From Hypericibacter adhaerens (GTDB lineage: Bacteria; Pseudomonadota; Alphaproteobacteria; Dongiales; Dongiaceae), in NCBI RefSeq assembly GCF_008728835.1, contig NZ_CP042582.1:5377001-5441000 (forward strand): a DNA stretch of 64,000 nucleotides. The letters run 5' to 3'. Under the pieces are notes generated by a model. That model had not been told where the DNA came from, searched no databases, and saw only the letters and a program-made list of their open reading frames with translations. This document shows, in pieces, positions 8,923-18,025 of this stretch. The translations under genes were made by a program, and so were the position numbers. Every line of letters starts with the position of its first letter. The first letter of the stretch is position 1.

Positions 8923-10752
8923 TCATGGCTCGGCGATGCCGGCGGCGGCAAGCGACTGGGCCAAGGGAACCAGCATCGCCTCGTAGCGCCGCCATTTCCC
9001 GACCGAACTCTTGTAGAGGGGCCGGCGCACCTGGTCGAGACTGGCCGTGCGCACCGGGCGCCGCGTCTCATGGAAGGCGAGGCAGGCCGGCTCGAACGCC
9101 AGATCGCAAAACCCGAGCAGCCGGCGCACCGCCGGCTCCAGATCCCCGACCACCGCCTCGTAGCGCCAATCGAGCATCGGCCGGGGCAGCAGGCTCTGCC
9201 AGTGCGCCATCAGCCGGCGATAGAGCCCGTAATAATGGCCGAGATCGCGCAGGTCCGTCGACCAGCGGTGCGACTGGACGAAGTTCTGCCTGAAGCAGGA
9301 GAAGCAGACATCCATCGCCCCGCGCTGTGCATGGACGATCCGCGCGTTCGGAAACAGGGTGGCGATGGTGCCCAGATGGAGGAAATTGCCGGGCGCCTTG
9401 TCCACCACGCGCGAAACACCGGGGGCCTGGCGGTCCAGCATCCGCAGATAATCCTGCGCCTTGCCGCGGAACGAGGCCGGATCGGGCGCGACCGCTCCCT
9501 CTTGATCGGCATCGAGCCCGAGCTCGCGGGCGATGCGGGCGATATCGACCCGCTCGCCCAGCCCTTGGGCTCGGGAATGGCTCGCCAGGATCTGCTCGCA
9601 CAGCGTCGTGCCGGAACGGGGCATGCCGACGATGAAGACCGGCCGCTCGCTCGGATCGCCAAGCGCGGCCGGCCGTTGCGCCAGGCGTTCGAACCAGCCG
9701 GCGTCGAAGCGGCGCATGAGGCGCTCGATCCGCGCTTCCTCCGCCGCCGCATCATAGACGCGACCCACCGCCCGCTCGGATTCGCCCCTCAGGCGGTTGG
9801 CCGTCGCCAGATAGGAGAAGGCGACGGCCGGGTCCGCGGCCCGGTCACGATCGGAGAGATCGAACAGCGCATGGAGCAGCGGATAGCGCTCGGACGGCGG
9901 ACGTTCCGGCGCCATCGCCAGCCGCTCGATATGCCGGCGCTCCGTCGGCGTCGGCGTCTCCAGCCGGGCGAGCCCCGCGAGCGCCACCGCGTGGTTCGGA
10001 TCGATCGCCAGGACACGCCGCCAGCAGGCCGCCTCGCCGGCATTGTCGCCGGCAAAGCGGTCGATCTGCGCCAGCCCGACCAGCGCCTGCCATCGGCTCG
10101 GGTCGCGCGCGAGGATCGCCTCATAAGCGGCGCGGGCCCGCTCCAGGCGGCCGTCATTCAGGAGCGTGCCGGCTTCGAGGAGCTGCCAGGTCGCGTTCTC
10201 CGGCTCGATCGCCAGCAGCCGCTCGAGACAGGCGAGCGCCTCGTCATGAAGTCCCGATCGGATGCAGGCCTGGGCGAGATTGAGGAGGGCCAGGCGATGA
10301 GCCGGGTGGCGCAGCAGCAGGTCCCGCAGCCGCTGGATCGCGCGCGGCGGCTCGATATTGATCTCGACCACCGCGAGATTGAGCGCGATCTCGGGATCCT
10401 CCGGCTTCAGCGCCCGTGCCGCGTCGAGGGCGGCCCAGGCCGCCCGCGGCTCGCCCCGATCCGCCAGCAGCAGGCCCAGATTCATATGCGCCGCCGCCAG
10501 CGTCCGGTCGGCCGCGACGGATCCCTCCAGGCAGCGCCGCGCGGCGTCCTTGTCGCCGGCCCGCAGGAACAGACGGCCCGCCTCGAGCAGAAGAGGACCC
10601 GGCTCGGCGATATCGCGGGCAGCCGCCTCGAGCAGCGACGCGGCTTCCGCGAAACGCCCCGCCCGCATCAGCCCCGCCGCCTGGCGCAGCAGCGCCGGGT
10701 CGGGCTTCGCGGCGGTCGCGGATGGGGGCCGGTCGGGACTGCCGCTCATCAT
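8923..10752 (-). CDS. TPR-repeat protein with C-terminal sulfotransferase domain
   Basis: About 609 residues. The N-terminal half is a row of tetratricopeptide-like helical repeats (residues about 15-270) carrying typical A-x-x-x-L and P-x-x motifs. The C-terminal half has a PAPS-binding loop RPVFIVGMPRSGTTL (residues about 355-370), the 5'-phosphosulfate binding motif of sulfotransferases, and a later conserved RVVDKAPGN segment. It probably transfers sulfate from PAPS to a protein, glycan or small molecule, with the repeats choosing the partner. The ATG at 10752 (a second ATG follows directly) is chosen because it begins 23 bases after the PuuB-like gene; the longer frame would overlap that gene. 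The acceptor cannot be inferred. Confidence 0.85.
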   Translation of the reverse strand: MMSGSPDRPPSATAAKPDPALLRQAAGLMRAGRFAEAASLLEAAARDIAEPGPLLLEAGRLFLRAGDKDAARRCLEGSVAADRTLAAAHMNLGLLLADRGEPRAAWAALDAARALKPEDPEIALNLAVVEINIEPPRAIQRLRDLLLRHPAHRLALLNLAQACIRSGLHDEALACLERLLAIEPENATWQLLEAGTLLNDGRLERARAAYEAILARDPSRWQALVGLAQIDRFAGDNAGEAACWRRVLAIDPNHAVALAGLARLETPTPTERRHIERLAMAPERPPSERYPLLHALFDLSDRDRAADPAVAFSYLATANRLRGESERAVGRVYDAAAEEARIERLMRRFDAGWFERLAQRPAALGDPSERPVFIVGMPRSGTTLCEQILASHSRAQGLGERVDIARIARELGLDADQEGAVAPDPASFRGKAQDYLRMLDRQAPGVSRVVDKAPGNFLHLGTIATLFPNARIVHAQRGAMDVCFSCFRQNFVQSHRWSTDLRDLGHYYGLYRRLMAHWQSLLPRPMLDWRYEAVVGDLEPAVRRLLGFCDLAFEPACLAFHETRRPVRTASLDQVRRPLYKSSVGKWRRYEAMLVPLAQSLAAAGIAEP

Positions 10753-10775
10753 GCAGGCGGGGATCCGGTCGCTGG

Positions 10776-12050
10776 TTAGAAGCGGTCGCGCAAGGCGTAC
10801 CACAGCATACCGAGAATCTGGGCGGGATGGCGCAGGAGCGGACCGCCCGGAAAGGCGCGATGGGGAATCCGCGCCATGATGTCGAAACGCTCGGCGGTGC
10901 CGGCGATGGCCTCGGCGATCACGCGGCCGGCGAGGCCGGTGAGCGCCACGCCCTGGCCGGAATAGCCCTGGGCATAGAAGAGAGCGCCCCCGATCCGGCC
11001 GATATCGGGCAGGCGCGACATCGTGACGGCGAGCCTGCCGCCCCAGCCATAGTCGATGCGCGCGTCGGCGAGCTGCGGATAGACCTTGAGCATGTAAGGC
11101 CGGACGAAGCGCTTGATGTCGCCGGGATCGCGCCGCGTATAGACCTCGCCCCCGCCGAACAGCATCCGGTGATCCGCCGACAGGCGGTAGTAATTGACGA
11201 CGAACTTGCTGTCGCAGACCGCGACATCGTCGCGGATGAGCGCGCGCGCCCGCGCCTCGCCCAGCGGCTCGGTCGCGATGATGTAGTTGGAGATCGGCAG
11301 GATGCGCGGCTCCAGCGCCGGCACCAGCCCTTCGAGATAGGCGTTGCAGGCCACCAGCGTGAAGCGCGCCGTGACCCGGCCTTTCGCCGTCTCGACGCCA
11401 TGGCCCTTGGCGTCGATCTTCGCGACCCGGCTGTTTTCATGGATCGTGGCGCCGGCTTTCTCCGCCGCCGCGGCCAGGCCCAGCGCGTAGTTCAGCGGAT
11501 GGAGATGCATCGCCCCCCGATCGGCGAGGCCGCCGCGATAGATCCCGGTGCCGAGGCGCTGCGCCATGCCCGCACGGTCGACGAGCGTCGACTGGTTATA
11601 GGCGAACAGGGTCTGCAGCAGCTCGAGGTCGGATTCGACCTCGCCCAGCTCCTCCTCCTTGAGGACGGCATAGAGCGAGCCCGGCTTGAGGTCGCAGGCG
11701 ATCGCATGGCGCGCCACGCGATCGCGGATCATCTGCTTGGCTTCCTCGGCCAGCGCCCAGAGCCGGCGCGCCTGGTCGCGCCCGAAGAGCGCCACCAGCT
11801 CTCCCGGCCCTTTTCGATAGCCGGTATTGACCTGTCCGCCGTTGCGCCCCGAAGCGCCCCACCCCACCGTCGCCGCCTCGAGCAGCGCCACCTTGTAGCC
11901 GCGCTCCGCCAGCTCCAGCGCGGCCGAGAGGCCGGTGAAGCCACCGCCGACGATGGCGACATCGACCGAGACCGTTCCTTCCAAGGCGGGCCGGAGCGGA
12001 CGGGGCAGGGCTGTCGCCGCGTAATAGGAGGCGGGTTCCGAAAAGGTCAT
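10776..12050 (-). CDS. FAD-dependent amine oxidoreductase, PuuB-like
   Basis: A 424-residue flavoprotein of the DAO family, the same length as gamma-glutamylputrescine oxidoreductase PuuB (about 426). It shows SYYAATA near the N-terminus, the dinucleotide-binding VAIVGGGFTGLSAALEL (residues about 30-46) and WGASGRNGGQV, the FAD-contacting motif of PuuB/OrdL relatives. It probably oxidises gamma-glutamylputrescine or a related secondary amine. The ATG at 12050 aligns with the family start; an upstream in-frame ATG lacks support. It is the first gene of a minus-strand run with the sulfotransferase, HAD and RlmM-like genes. Confidence 0.82.
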   Translation of the reverse strand: MTFSEPASYYAATALPRPLRPALEGTVSVDVAIVGGGFTGLSAALELAERGYKVALLEAATVGWGASGRNGGQVNTGYRKGPGELVALFGRDQARRLWALAEEAKQMIRDRVARHAIACDLKPGSLYAVLKEEELGEVESDLELLQTLFAYNQSTLVDRAGMAQRLGTGIYRGGLADRGAMHLHPLNYALGLAAAAEKAGATIHENSRVAKIDAKGHGVETAKGRVTARFTLVACNAYLEGLVPALEPRILPISNYIIATEPLGEARARALIRDDVAVCDSKFVVNYYRLSADHRMLFGGGEVYTRRDPGDIKRFVRPYMLKVYPQLADARIDYGWGGRLAVTMSRLPDIGRIGGALFYAQGYSGQGVALTGLAGRVIAEAIAGTAERFDIMARIPHRAFPGGPLLRHPAQILGMLWYALRDRF

Positions 12051-12373
12051 GAAGGCGCGGAAATTCCGAAGATGGACGGGCGGGTCAAGAAACAGGCACC
12101 CGGCCGGCACCGGGCGCGGCATTAGAGCAGCCCGCCCATTTCGCAAGCAAGCGTCATAACATATTGATATTTATAATCTTATCGCGCCCTCTCAGATTCG
12201 AGCGGGTTGCCGGCGACTCCTGAGTCAAAGCGTTAATAAGAGTGAATATCTTATGAATTTGTTTATACTTCATCCGATTCGGCCGATTCGGCCGATTCGG
12301 GGGACTCGGGCCGAAGCCCGGCCCCAGGGCCGGTCCTTGATGACGCATGGGATGGGAGCCGCGCATCATTTCG
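12051..12373. other. Divergent intergenic region with AT-rich core
   Basis: About 320 bases between the PuuB-like gene and the plus-strand molybdopterin-fold gene. Bases 12155-12270 are strikingly AT-rich for this genome and contain ATATTGATATTTATAATC and GAATATCTTATGAATTTG, so the area probably holds the divergent promoters. It also holds the triple 9-bp repeat at 12274-12300. Confidence 0.5.
12274..12300. repeat. Three perfect tandem copies of a 9-bp unit
   Basis: CCGATTCGG occurs three times head to tail with no mismatch. Each unit is itself nearly palindromic. It is too short for a CRISPR array; it could be a slippage tract or a cluster of regulator sites. Confidence 0.85.
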
Positions 12374-13060
12374 ATGAGCGAGGCACTGAGGGGCAGGGCA
12401 CAACGTCGGCCGCTGGGGCGCCGGGGAATCCAGTCCCATCGCCTTTTTGCGGCACCCCCGGCGCCCGGGCCCGCCCGCCGTCTCGCCCCGATCCTGATCC
12501 TGCTCGTCCTGGCGCTCCTGCCGTGGCCGGCCCAGAGCGGCGAGCGCCTGCCGCAGCCTAAGGGCCCGGTTCTGCTGGCTGTTTCCGGCGACATCGACTG
12601 GACCACGGACGGCAGGGAAGCGCTGTTCGACCGGCAGATGCTGGAATCGCTGGGCGTCGTCACCCTGACCGCGGTCTCGCCGCTCGACGAGACGCCGGTC
12701 GAGTTCCAGGGCGTGCTGCTGCGCCGGCTGCTCGCCGCCGTCGGCGCCCATGGCGACGCCGTCGAGGCCATCGCGCTCAACGACTATGTCGCCGAGATCC
12801 CGTTCGCCGAGGTCGAGCGCCACGATGTGGTGATCGCGCTGAGCCGCCAGGGCCGGGCCATCCCGGTGCGCGAGATGGGACCGCTCATGATCCTCTACCC
12901 CATCGGGCTCGAGCCGGGTCTCAATACCGAGGCGATCGCGGCGCGCTCGGTGCGCCAGCTGGCCCGCCTGGTGATCCGCGACAGCCGCTCGCCCCTGGGC
13001 GGGAGCTCGCTCGCCAGCAGCGCCGACCCGTCGAATGACGGAACGGGCGCTCAGCCATGA
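12374..13060 (+). CDS. Secreted molybdopterin-oxidoreductase-fold small protein
   Basis: About 228 residues. A basic stretch followed by one hydrophobic segment (LAPILILLVLALLPW) looks like a signal peptide or anchor. The rest (DIDWTTDGREALFDRQMLESLG, then VEFQGVLLRRLLAAVG and AIALNDYVAEIPFAEVE) matches the SUOX/YedY-type molybdopterin-binding fold at a reduced size, as in many alphaproteobacterial proteins encoded before a sensor kinase. No Cys ligand for molybdenum is evident, so cofactor binding is doubtful and a sensory role is possible. Start ATG 12374 is chosen over 12347, but both are plausible. It lies 38 bases before the kinase gene in the same direction. Confidence 0.62.
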   Translation: MSEALRGRAQRRPLGRRGIQSHRLFAAPPAPGPARRLAPILILLVLALLPWPAQSGERLPQPKGPVLLAVSGDIDWTTDGREALFDRQMLESLGVVTLTAVSPLDETPVEFQGVLLRRLLAAVGAHGDAVEAIALNDYVAEIPFAEVERHDVVIALSRQGRAIPVREMGPLMILYPIGLEPGLNTEAIAARSVRQLARLVIRDSRSPLGGSSLASSADPSNDGTGAQP

Positions 13061-13098
13061 GCGAGGCCGCCCGTCAGGCCGGGCCGGGGCGCTGAGCG

Positions 13099-14505
13099 AT
13101 GAAGCGTTTGCGGGCGCGTCCGGTCCATTGGCTGCTCGGCACGCTGGTCGGCGTCTTTTCCCTGACCGTGGTCGCGGCGCTGGCGCTGATCCTGCGCGAG
13201 CATGCCGCCGTCTCGCGGGGTCCCACCGAGAACCTCACGCTTGCGGTCTCGGAGCTCCAGGTCGAGTTCGCCCGCTTCCAGCAGAAGCTCGCCGCCGCCG
13301 AAGCCGATTCCACGACCGGCAATCTGCGCCAGCTGTCGCTGCAATACGACATCCTGATCAGCCGTGTGGAGCTCCTGGCCCGCGGCGAGAACGCGCGGGC
13401 CTTGAGCGACGACGCGGAGGCGCTGCAGATGATCCAGCAGACCCGCCGCGAGACCATGGCACTCGATCCCGACGTCAGCAACCTGCCCCAGGGCGAAGGG
13501 TCGCTCGCCCCCGTCGCCGCCGAGATGCCGTCGCTCGAGCAGTCGGTCAGCCGGCTCGCCTCGCATGTGGTGCAGCTCGTCGCCGACCGGGCCCAGGCGT
13601 CGCGCGAGCGGCTGGGACAGCTCTATCTGGTGCTGGCGGCGATGCTGACGGGCCTGTTCGCCAGCGCGCTCGTCTTCGTCGGCATGCTGGTCCAGCAGTT
13701 CCGCAAGCTCGACCAGGCCCGCCTCGAGCTGGGCGACCTGTCGGAGCGGCTGATGGAGGCCAAGACCCAGGCCGAAAGCGCCAACCGCGCCAAGAGCGAG
13801 TTCCTCGCCACCATGAGCCACGAGTTGAGGACGCCGCTCAACGCCATCATCGGCTTCGCCGACCTGATGCGCAGCGAGATCAAGGGGCCGATCGGCCATC
13901 CGCGCTATCGCGAATATTCGAACGACATCCACAGCTCCGGCCAGCATCTGCTGAGCCTCATCAACGACATCCTCGACCTGTCGAGAATCGAGGCCAACCG
14001 TTTCGAGCTGCATGAGGACAAGGTCTCGATCGACACGGTGGCCGAGACCTGCCTCGCCCTGATGATGCCGCAAATCGAGCGCAAGAAGCTGAAGCTCAGC
14101 CTCGACGAGGTGAAGAAGCTGGGCGAGATCCGGGCCGACGAGCGTCTGGTGAACCAGATGATTCTGAATCTTCTTTCGAATGCCATCAAGTTCACGCCGG
14201 AACGCGGCACCATCAGCTTCTCCGGGCGGATCGCGGCCGATGGCGGTATCGAGCTGATCATCGCCGATACCGGCATCGGCATGACCGCGACGGAAATGGA
14301 CATGGCGCTGGAGCCCTTCGTGCAGATCGAATCGAGCCTGTCCCGCCGCTTCGGCGGTTCGGGCCTGGGCCTGCCCATCACCAAGCGTTTCATCGAGGCC
14401 CATGGCGGCCGCCTCACCCTCGAGAGCCGGAAGGGCGAAGGAACCTCGGCGACGCTCTGGTTCCCGCCCGAGCGGCGCCTCGAGGCCTCGCGGATGGCGG
14501 GATGA
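13099..14505 (+). CDS. Membrane sensor histidine kinase
   Basis: A 468-residue hybrid-less sensor kinase. Transmembrane helices lie at about residues 11-33 and 175-198, enclosing a helical periplasmic domain of about 140 residues. The H-box is [10 protein letters not shown] with phospho-accepting His241, the N-box is NLLSNAIKF (Asn361), and ATP-lid glycine boxes are DTGIG (390-394) and GGSGLGL (419-425). The kinase core (HisKA plus HATPase_c) closely resembles that of the next gene. No response regulator is encoded nearby, so its partner is elsewhere. The upstream small secreted protein may be its ligand-binding accessory; this is inferred from adjacency. Confidence 0.92.
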   Translation: MKRLRARPVHWLLGTLVGVFSLTVVAALALILREHAAVSRGPTENLTLAVSELQVEFARFQQKLAAAEADSTTGNLRQLSLQYDILISRVELLARGENARALSDDAEALQMIQQTRRETMALDPDVSNLPQGEGSLAPVAAEMPSLEQSVSRLASHVVQLVADRAQASRERLGQLYLVLAAMLTGLFASALVFVGMLVQQFRKLDQARLELGDLSERLMEAKTQAESANRAKSEFLATMSHELRTPLNAIIGFADLMRSEIKGPIGHPRYREYSNDIHSSGQHLLSLINDILDLSRIEANRFELHEDKVSIDTVAETCLALMMPQIERKKLKLSLDEVKKLGEIRADERLVNQMILNLLSNAIKFTPERGTISFSGRIAADGGIELIIADTGIGMTATEMDMALEPFVQIESSLSRRFGGSGLGLPITKRFIEAHGGRLTLESRKGEGTSATLWFPPERRLEASRMAG

Positions 14506-14783
14506 GCGACCGGCCGTTCCCGGGACCTTCGGCCCCCGGGACGCGCTTGCCACAATCTGCCCATCGGCGGCGATCGATGGGAAATGATTCAGGAATAGCA
14601 AGCCTCTAGTGGTCATTGCGCGGTCCGGACGGAAGCGCGATTCTTTAGGGGCCTTCTAACCCTTTTTTGCAAGCCTGCTGCGGTCGGATTTCCGGAGCTT
14701 GGTCGGGGCGCCCATCGCGGGCGCCCGAGAAGGGGTGGCGTTCCGGCGCCCACCCGAACGAAGGGTAGCACTGGCGCGTTTCC

Positions 14784-16430
14784 ATGCGGTCGACGTCGAT
14801 TCCCCGCTGGCCCATTTTTGCCGTGGTGGCCCTGCTGCTGCTGGGCGCGGCCGCGATTCTGGCCGTGACGCAGATGGCGGCGCGCAGCCAGGACCGCCTG
14901 GCGGTGACCCAGTCGCAGGCGACCTTCTCCGCGGTGCTGATGGCGCGCCAGCATGAGGTCGCGAGCCTGGCGCGCGACTACAGCTTCTGGTCCGACGCAG
15001 TCGAGAATCTGGTGACCCAACCCTCGACGGAATGGGCGGACGCGAATATCGGCGAGTATCTCAGCACCTCGTTCCATATCGCCGCCGCCTTCGTGGTCGA
15101 TGGCGCGAACCAGCCGACCATCGCCTATGTCGAGGGCCAGGCGCAGCCGCCGCAATCGGTCGCCTCCGTCCTGCCCGCGCTGCAACCTTTGTTCGATGCC
15201 GCGCATGCAGCCGTCAGGAGCCAGTGGTCGCAGGATACCGGCCCCGATCCGGCCTTCGGATTCCTGATCTGGGAGAAAGGGCCCGCGATCGCCGCCGTGG
15301 GTGCGATCGCCCGGCAGGACGGAGAGCCCGGACCCGAATGGGATCACCTGCTGGTGCTGGTCCGGCCGCTCGACGCGGGACTCCTCAATGACATCGCATC
15401 CGCCTATGGATTCGACGAGCTCCATTGGCAGACGGATGGGGCCGGCCCGGCGGACACGGCCATCGCGCTTCACGAGCCCGGCGGCGCGCCCATCGGGGCC
15501 GTCGTCTGGGAGCCGGAGCGGCCGGGCCGGGCGCTGATGCGCCAGATGTTGCCGGCCATCGTCGGCGCGTTCCTGGTGATGCTCGCGCTTTCGGGCGGCA
15601 TCATCGTCTTCCTCGAGCGCAACCGGGCGGTGATGCTGCGCCACCGGGCGCTGATCGAAGAGCAGAACCTCGCCCTGCAGCAGCAGAAGGAACGCGCGGA
15701 GCAGCTGAGCCGCGCCAAGTCCGATTTCCTCTCGATCATCAGCCACGAGCTGCGCACGCCGCTGAACGCGATCATCGGCTTCGCCGACCTGATCCGCAGC
15801 GAGGTGCGGGGGCCGGTCGGCGTTCCGGCCTATCGCGACTATGCCACCGACATCCGCAATTCCGGCCAGCAGCTCCTGGCCCTCATCAGCGACATTCTCG
15901 ACCTGTCGCGCATCGAGGCCGGCAAGCTGTCGCTGCATGAGGAGCGCGTCAATCTGCGCAAGATGGCGGAGAGCTGCCTGAACCTGCTGCGGCCCCAGTT
16001 CGACCAGAAGCGGCTGACGGCGACCATCGGCAGCCTCGAGGGGCTGGGCTGCGTGCTGGCCGACGAGCGGCTGGTGCGCCAGATGCTGCTCAACCTGCTC
16101 TCCAACGCCATCAAGTTCACGCCCGAGCGCGGCCGCATCGCCGTCGAAGGCGGGCGTGCGGCCGATGGCGGGATCGAGATCCGCGTCAGCGATACCGGCA
16201 TCGGCATGACCGAGGCCGAGCTGAAGCTGGCGCTCGAGCCTTTCGTCCAGGTCGAGACCAACCTGGCACGCCGGGCCGAAGGCAGCGGGCTCGGCCTCTC
16301 CATCACCAAGCGCTTCATCGAGCTGCATGGCGGCCGCATGACGCTGGAGAGCCGGAAGGATGTCGGCACCAAGGTCACGCTCTGGTTCCCGCCCGAACGC
16401 GAGCGCGAAGCCGACCGGATGGTGGGGTAA
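14784..16430 (+). CDS. Membrane sensor histidine kinase with CHASE4-like sensor domain
   Basis: A 548-residue kinase with transmembrane segments at about 9-31 and 255-277 around a roughly 220-residue periplasmic domain. The LARDYSFWSDAVENL segment (about 62-76) is typical of CHASE4. A coiled linker (about 280-312) leads to HisKA with His321 in [11 protein letters not shown], then N-box NLLSNAIKF and glycine boxes DTGIG and GSGLGL. The catalytic cores of this and the previous kinase share long identical stretches (for example [13 protein letters not shown]), so they arose by duplication with exchange of the sensor part. No response regulator is adjacent. Confidence 0.92.
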   Translation: MRSTSIPRWPIFAVVALLLLGAAAILAVTQMAARSQDRLAVTQSQATFSAVLMARQHEVASLARDYSFWSDAVENLVTQPSTEWADANIGEYLSTSFHIAAAFVVDGANQPTIAYVEGQAQPPQSVASVLPALQPLFDAAHAAVRSQWSQDTGPDPAFGFLIWEKGPAIAAVGAIARQDGEPGPEWDHLLVLVRPLDAGLLNDIASAYGFDELHWQTDGAGPADTAIALHEPGGAPIGAVVWEPERPGRALMRQMLPAIVGAFLVMLALSGGIIVFLERNRAVMLRHRALIEEQNLALQQQKERAEQLSRAKSDFLSIISHELRTPLNAIIGFADLIRSEVRGPVGVPAYRDYATDIRNSGQQLLALISDILDLSRIEAGKLSLHEERVNLRKMAESCLNLLRPQFDQKRLTATIGSLEGLGCVLADERLVRQMLLNLLSNAIKFTPERGRIAVEGGRAADGGIEIRVSDTGIGMTEAELKLALEPFVQVETNLARRAEGSGLGLSITKRFIELHGGRMTLESRKDVGTKVTLWFPPEREREADRMVG

Positions 16431-16460
16431 GCTTTGCTGGATGATCGAGGTGAGACAAGT

Positions 16461-16599
16461 GATCCCCTCCCCCGGAACGGGGGAGGGCCAGGGAGGGGGC
16501 TGCTCGGTCGGTGAAGCCGGAGCGAATCGGCTTTGGCTTGCATCTTCTATCGCGTCTTCCCCCTCCCTGACCCTTCCCCGCAAGCGGGAGAGGGGATTC
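16461..16599. repeat. Dispersed GC-rich palindromic intergenic repeat, intact copy
   Basis: Two palindromic ends frame about 140 bases: CCCCTCCCCC-GGAA-CGGGGGAGGG on the left and CCCTGACCCTTCCCCGC-AAGCGGGAGAGGGG on the right. The same layout recurs at 53710-53811 and, split by an IS element, at 56149-57381. It lies between convergent genes, where such repeats may terminate transcription. Confidence 0.75.
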
Positions 16600-17602
16600 A
16601 ATGAGCGGGCTTCGCGCAGATCTCGCAGGGCTCCACCTCGACCGTCACATGGGACAGGCTCGGCAGGTCCTCGAGCCGGGCCTTGTATTGCGCCGGCGTC
16701 TGCGGGGCGGTGGAGACCACCGAGGCCATGGCCGCGAAATGGCCCGGGCCCAGGCGCCAGAGATGGAGATCGGTGACCCGGTCGGCGTCGCTTTCGAGGC
16801 GCGCGCGGATGCGCTGCTCCAGCTCGCGATCCGGCACCGCGTCGAGCAGCACGGCGCTGCTGCTCCTGGCCAGGCCCAGGGACCAGCGGGCGATGACCAC
16901 CGCGCCCACCACGCCCACGGCCGGGTCCATCCAGGCCCAGTTCCACAGACGCCCCGCCAGGAGGCCGACGATCGCCAGGACGGAGGTGGCGGCGTCGGCG
17001 ATCACATGGAGATAGGCGCCATGGAGATTGTGGTCGCGATGATGGCCGTGTCCGTGGCCGGGCTCGTGCACGTGATCGTGCCCATGGTCATGCGTATGGC
17101 TGTGCGCGGCCTCGGTTGAAGCCGCCGCCGCACCGGACGGTTTCTCATGCAGCAGTCCGGCGCAGACGAGATTGACCAGCAGACCCGCCACCGCCACGCC
17201 CAGCGCCTCGTCGTAAGCGATGGGCCGGGGCGCGAGCAGGCGGGCGGCGCTCTCCCAGAGAATGAAGCCCGCCACGAACATCAGGATGATGGCGTTGGTG
17301 AAGGCCGCGAGATCGCCGATCTTGCCGGTGCCGAAGCTGAAGAAGCTGTTGCGCGCGTGGCGTGCCGCATAGCGATAGGCGAGGCCCGCCATGCCCAAGG
17401 CACCGGCATGGGTCGCCATATGCCAGCCATCGGCCAGGAGCGCCATCGAGCCGAAGACATAGCCCGCCACGATCTCGGCGATCATCATCGCCGCCGTCAG
17501 CCAGACCGCGATCCAGACCCGCTTGGCGCGGCGGTCATGCCGATCGGCGAGATAGAAATGGTTATGCTGCCAGCGATCGAAGGAATGGGCGGCGTGCGGC
17601 AT
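16598..17602 (-). CDS. dmeF: Cation diffusion facilitator, DmeF-like Co/Ni efflux protein
   Basis: A 334-residue inner-membrane metal/proton antiporter with about six transmembrane helices. The metal-site helices show ADGWHMATH in TM2 and HVIADAATS in TM5. The loop between TM4 and TM5 (residues about 165-190) holds more than ten histidines in HD/HG alternation, typical of DmeF proteins for cobalt and nickel. The C-terminal cytoplasmic domain ends with CEICAKPAH. It lies 48 bases after the CsoR/RcnR-type regulator gene and is almost certainly co-transcribed with it from the operator-bearing promoter at about 17961-17982. Confidence 0.9.
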   Translation of the reverse strand: MPHAAHSFDRWQHNHFYLADRHDRRAKRVWIAVWLTAAMMIAEIVAGYVFGSMALLADGWHMATHAGALGMAGLAYRYAARHARNSFFSFGTGKIGDLAAFTNAIILMFVAGFILWESAARLLAPRPIAYDEALGVAVAGLLVNLVCAGLLHEKPSGAAAASTEAAHSHTHDHGHDHVHEPGHGHGHHRDHNLHGAYLHVIADAATSVLAIVGLLAGRLWNWAWMDPAVGVVGAVVIARWSLGLARSSSAVLLDAVPDRELEQRIRARLESDADRVTDLHLWRLGPGHFAAMASVVSTAPQTPAQYKARLEDLPSLSHVTVEVEPCEICAKPAH

Positions 17603-17650
17603 CAGGCTGGCTCCGTCCCGGCAAGACGATCCGGCATCGCGGCCGGATGG

Positions 17651-17953
17651 CTAGAGATAGCGCGCAATCGCCTTGAATTCCTCGAGCGCGCTGCGGGTTC
17701 CGCGCGAGATCGGGCCCGCGGCCCGCTCGATGCAATTGTCGATATGGTCGTGCACCAGCAGGCGCTTGGCGTTGCCGATCGCGCTTTCCACCGCCTGGAG
17801 CTGCTGCGCGATCTCGAGGCAGCCGCGATCGGCCTCGATCATCGCCATGACGGTGGCGAGATGGCCTTGCGCGCGCTTGAGACGCTTCAGCACCTCCGGG
17901 TGGCTGGCATGGGACGAACCGGCACGGGCGCCGGTGACATGATCATCGGGCAT
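17651..17953 (-). CDS. dmeR: CsoR/RcnR-family metal-responsive repressor (DmeR)
   Basis: A 100-residue all-helical regulator. The family fold is clear (VLKRLKRAQGHLATVMAMIE ... CLEIAQQLQAVESAIGNAKRLLVHDHI). The metal-ligand fingerprint fits the nickel/cobalt group: N-terminal histidines (SHASH), Cys in GCLEI, and two His in the LVHDHI segment. It should bind its operator without metal and release when Co or Ni binds. ATG 17953 is preferred over 17989 because the upstream start would lie inside the predicted operator. Confidence 0.88.
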   Translation of the reverse strand: MPDDHVTGARAGSSHASHPEVLKRLKRAQGHLATVMAMIEADRGCLEIAQQLQAVESAIGNAKRLLVHDHIDNCIERAAGPISRGTRSALEEFKAIARYL

Positions 17954-17960
17954 GGTTTGT

Positions 17961-17982
17961 ATCCTATCCTCCCCCATAGGAT
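17961..17982 (-). promoter_or_regulatory. Predicted DmeR operator (inverted repeat with C/G tract)
   Basis: A perfect 7-bp inverted repeat ATCCTAT / ATAGGAT flanks an 8-bp core CCTCCCCC, directly upstream of dmeR. A G/C tract between AT-rich arms is the hallmark of RcnR/FrmR-type operators. Its position, eight bases before the start codon, suits repression by blocking transcription or translation. Confidence 0.75.
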
Positions 17983-18025
17983 AAGTCAAGCCAGCCGGCA
18001 GCGGCAGGTTTCCCGCGCCGGGAGC

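Noticed and set aside
12274-12300. CRISPR-like array
   Set aside because: The units are 9 bp and contiguous, with no spacers and no cas genes in the window.
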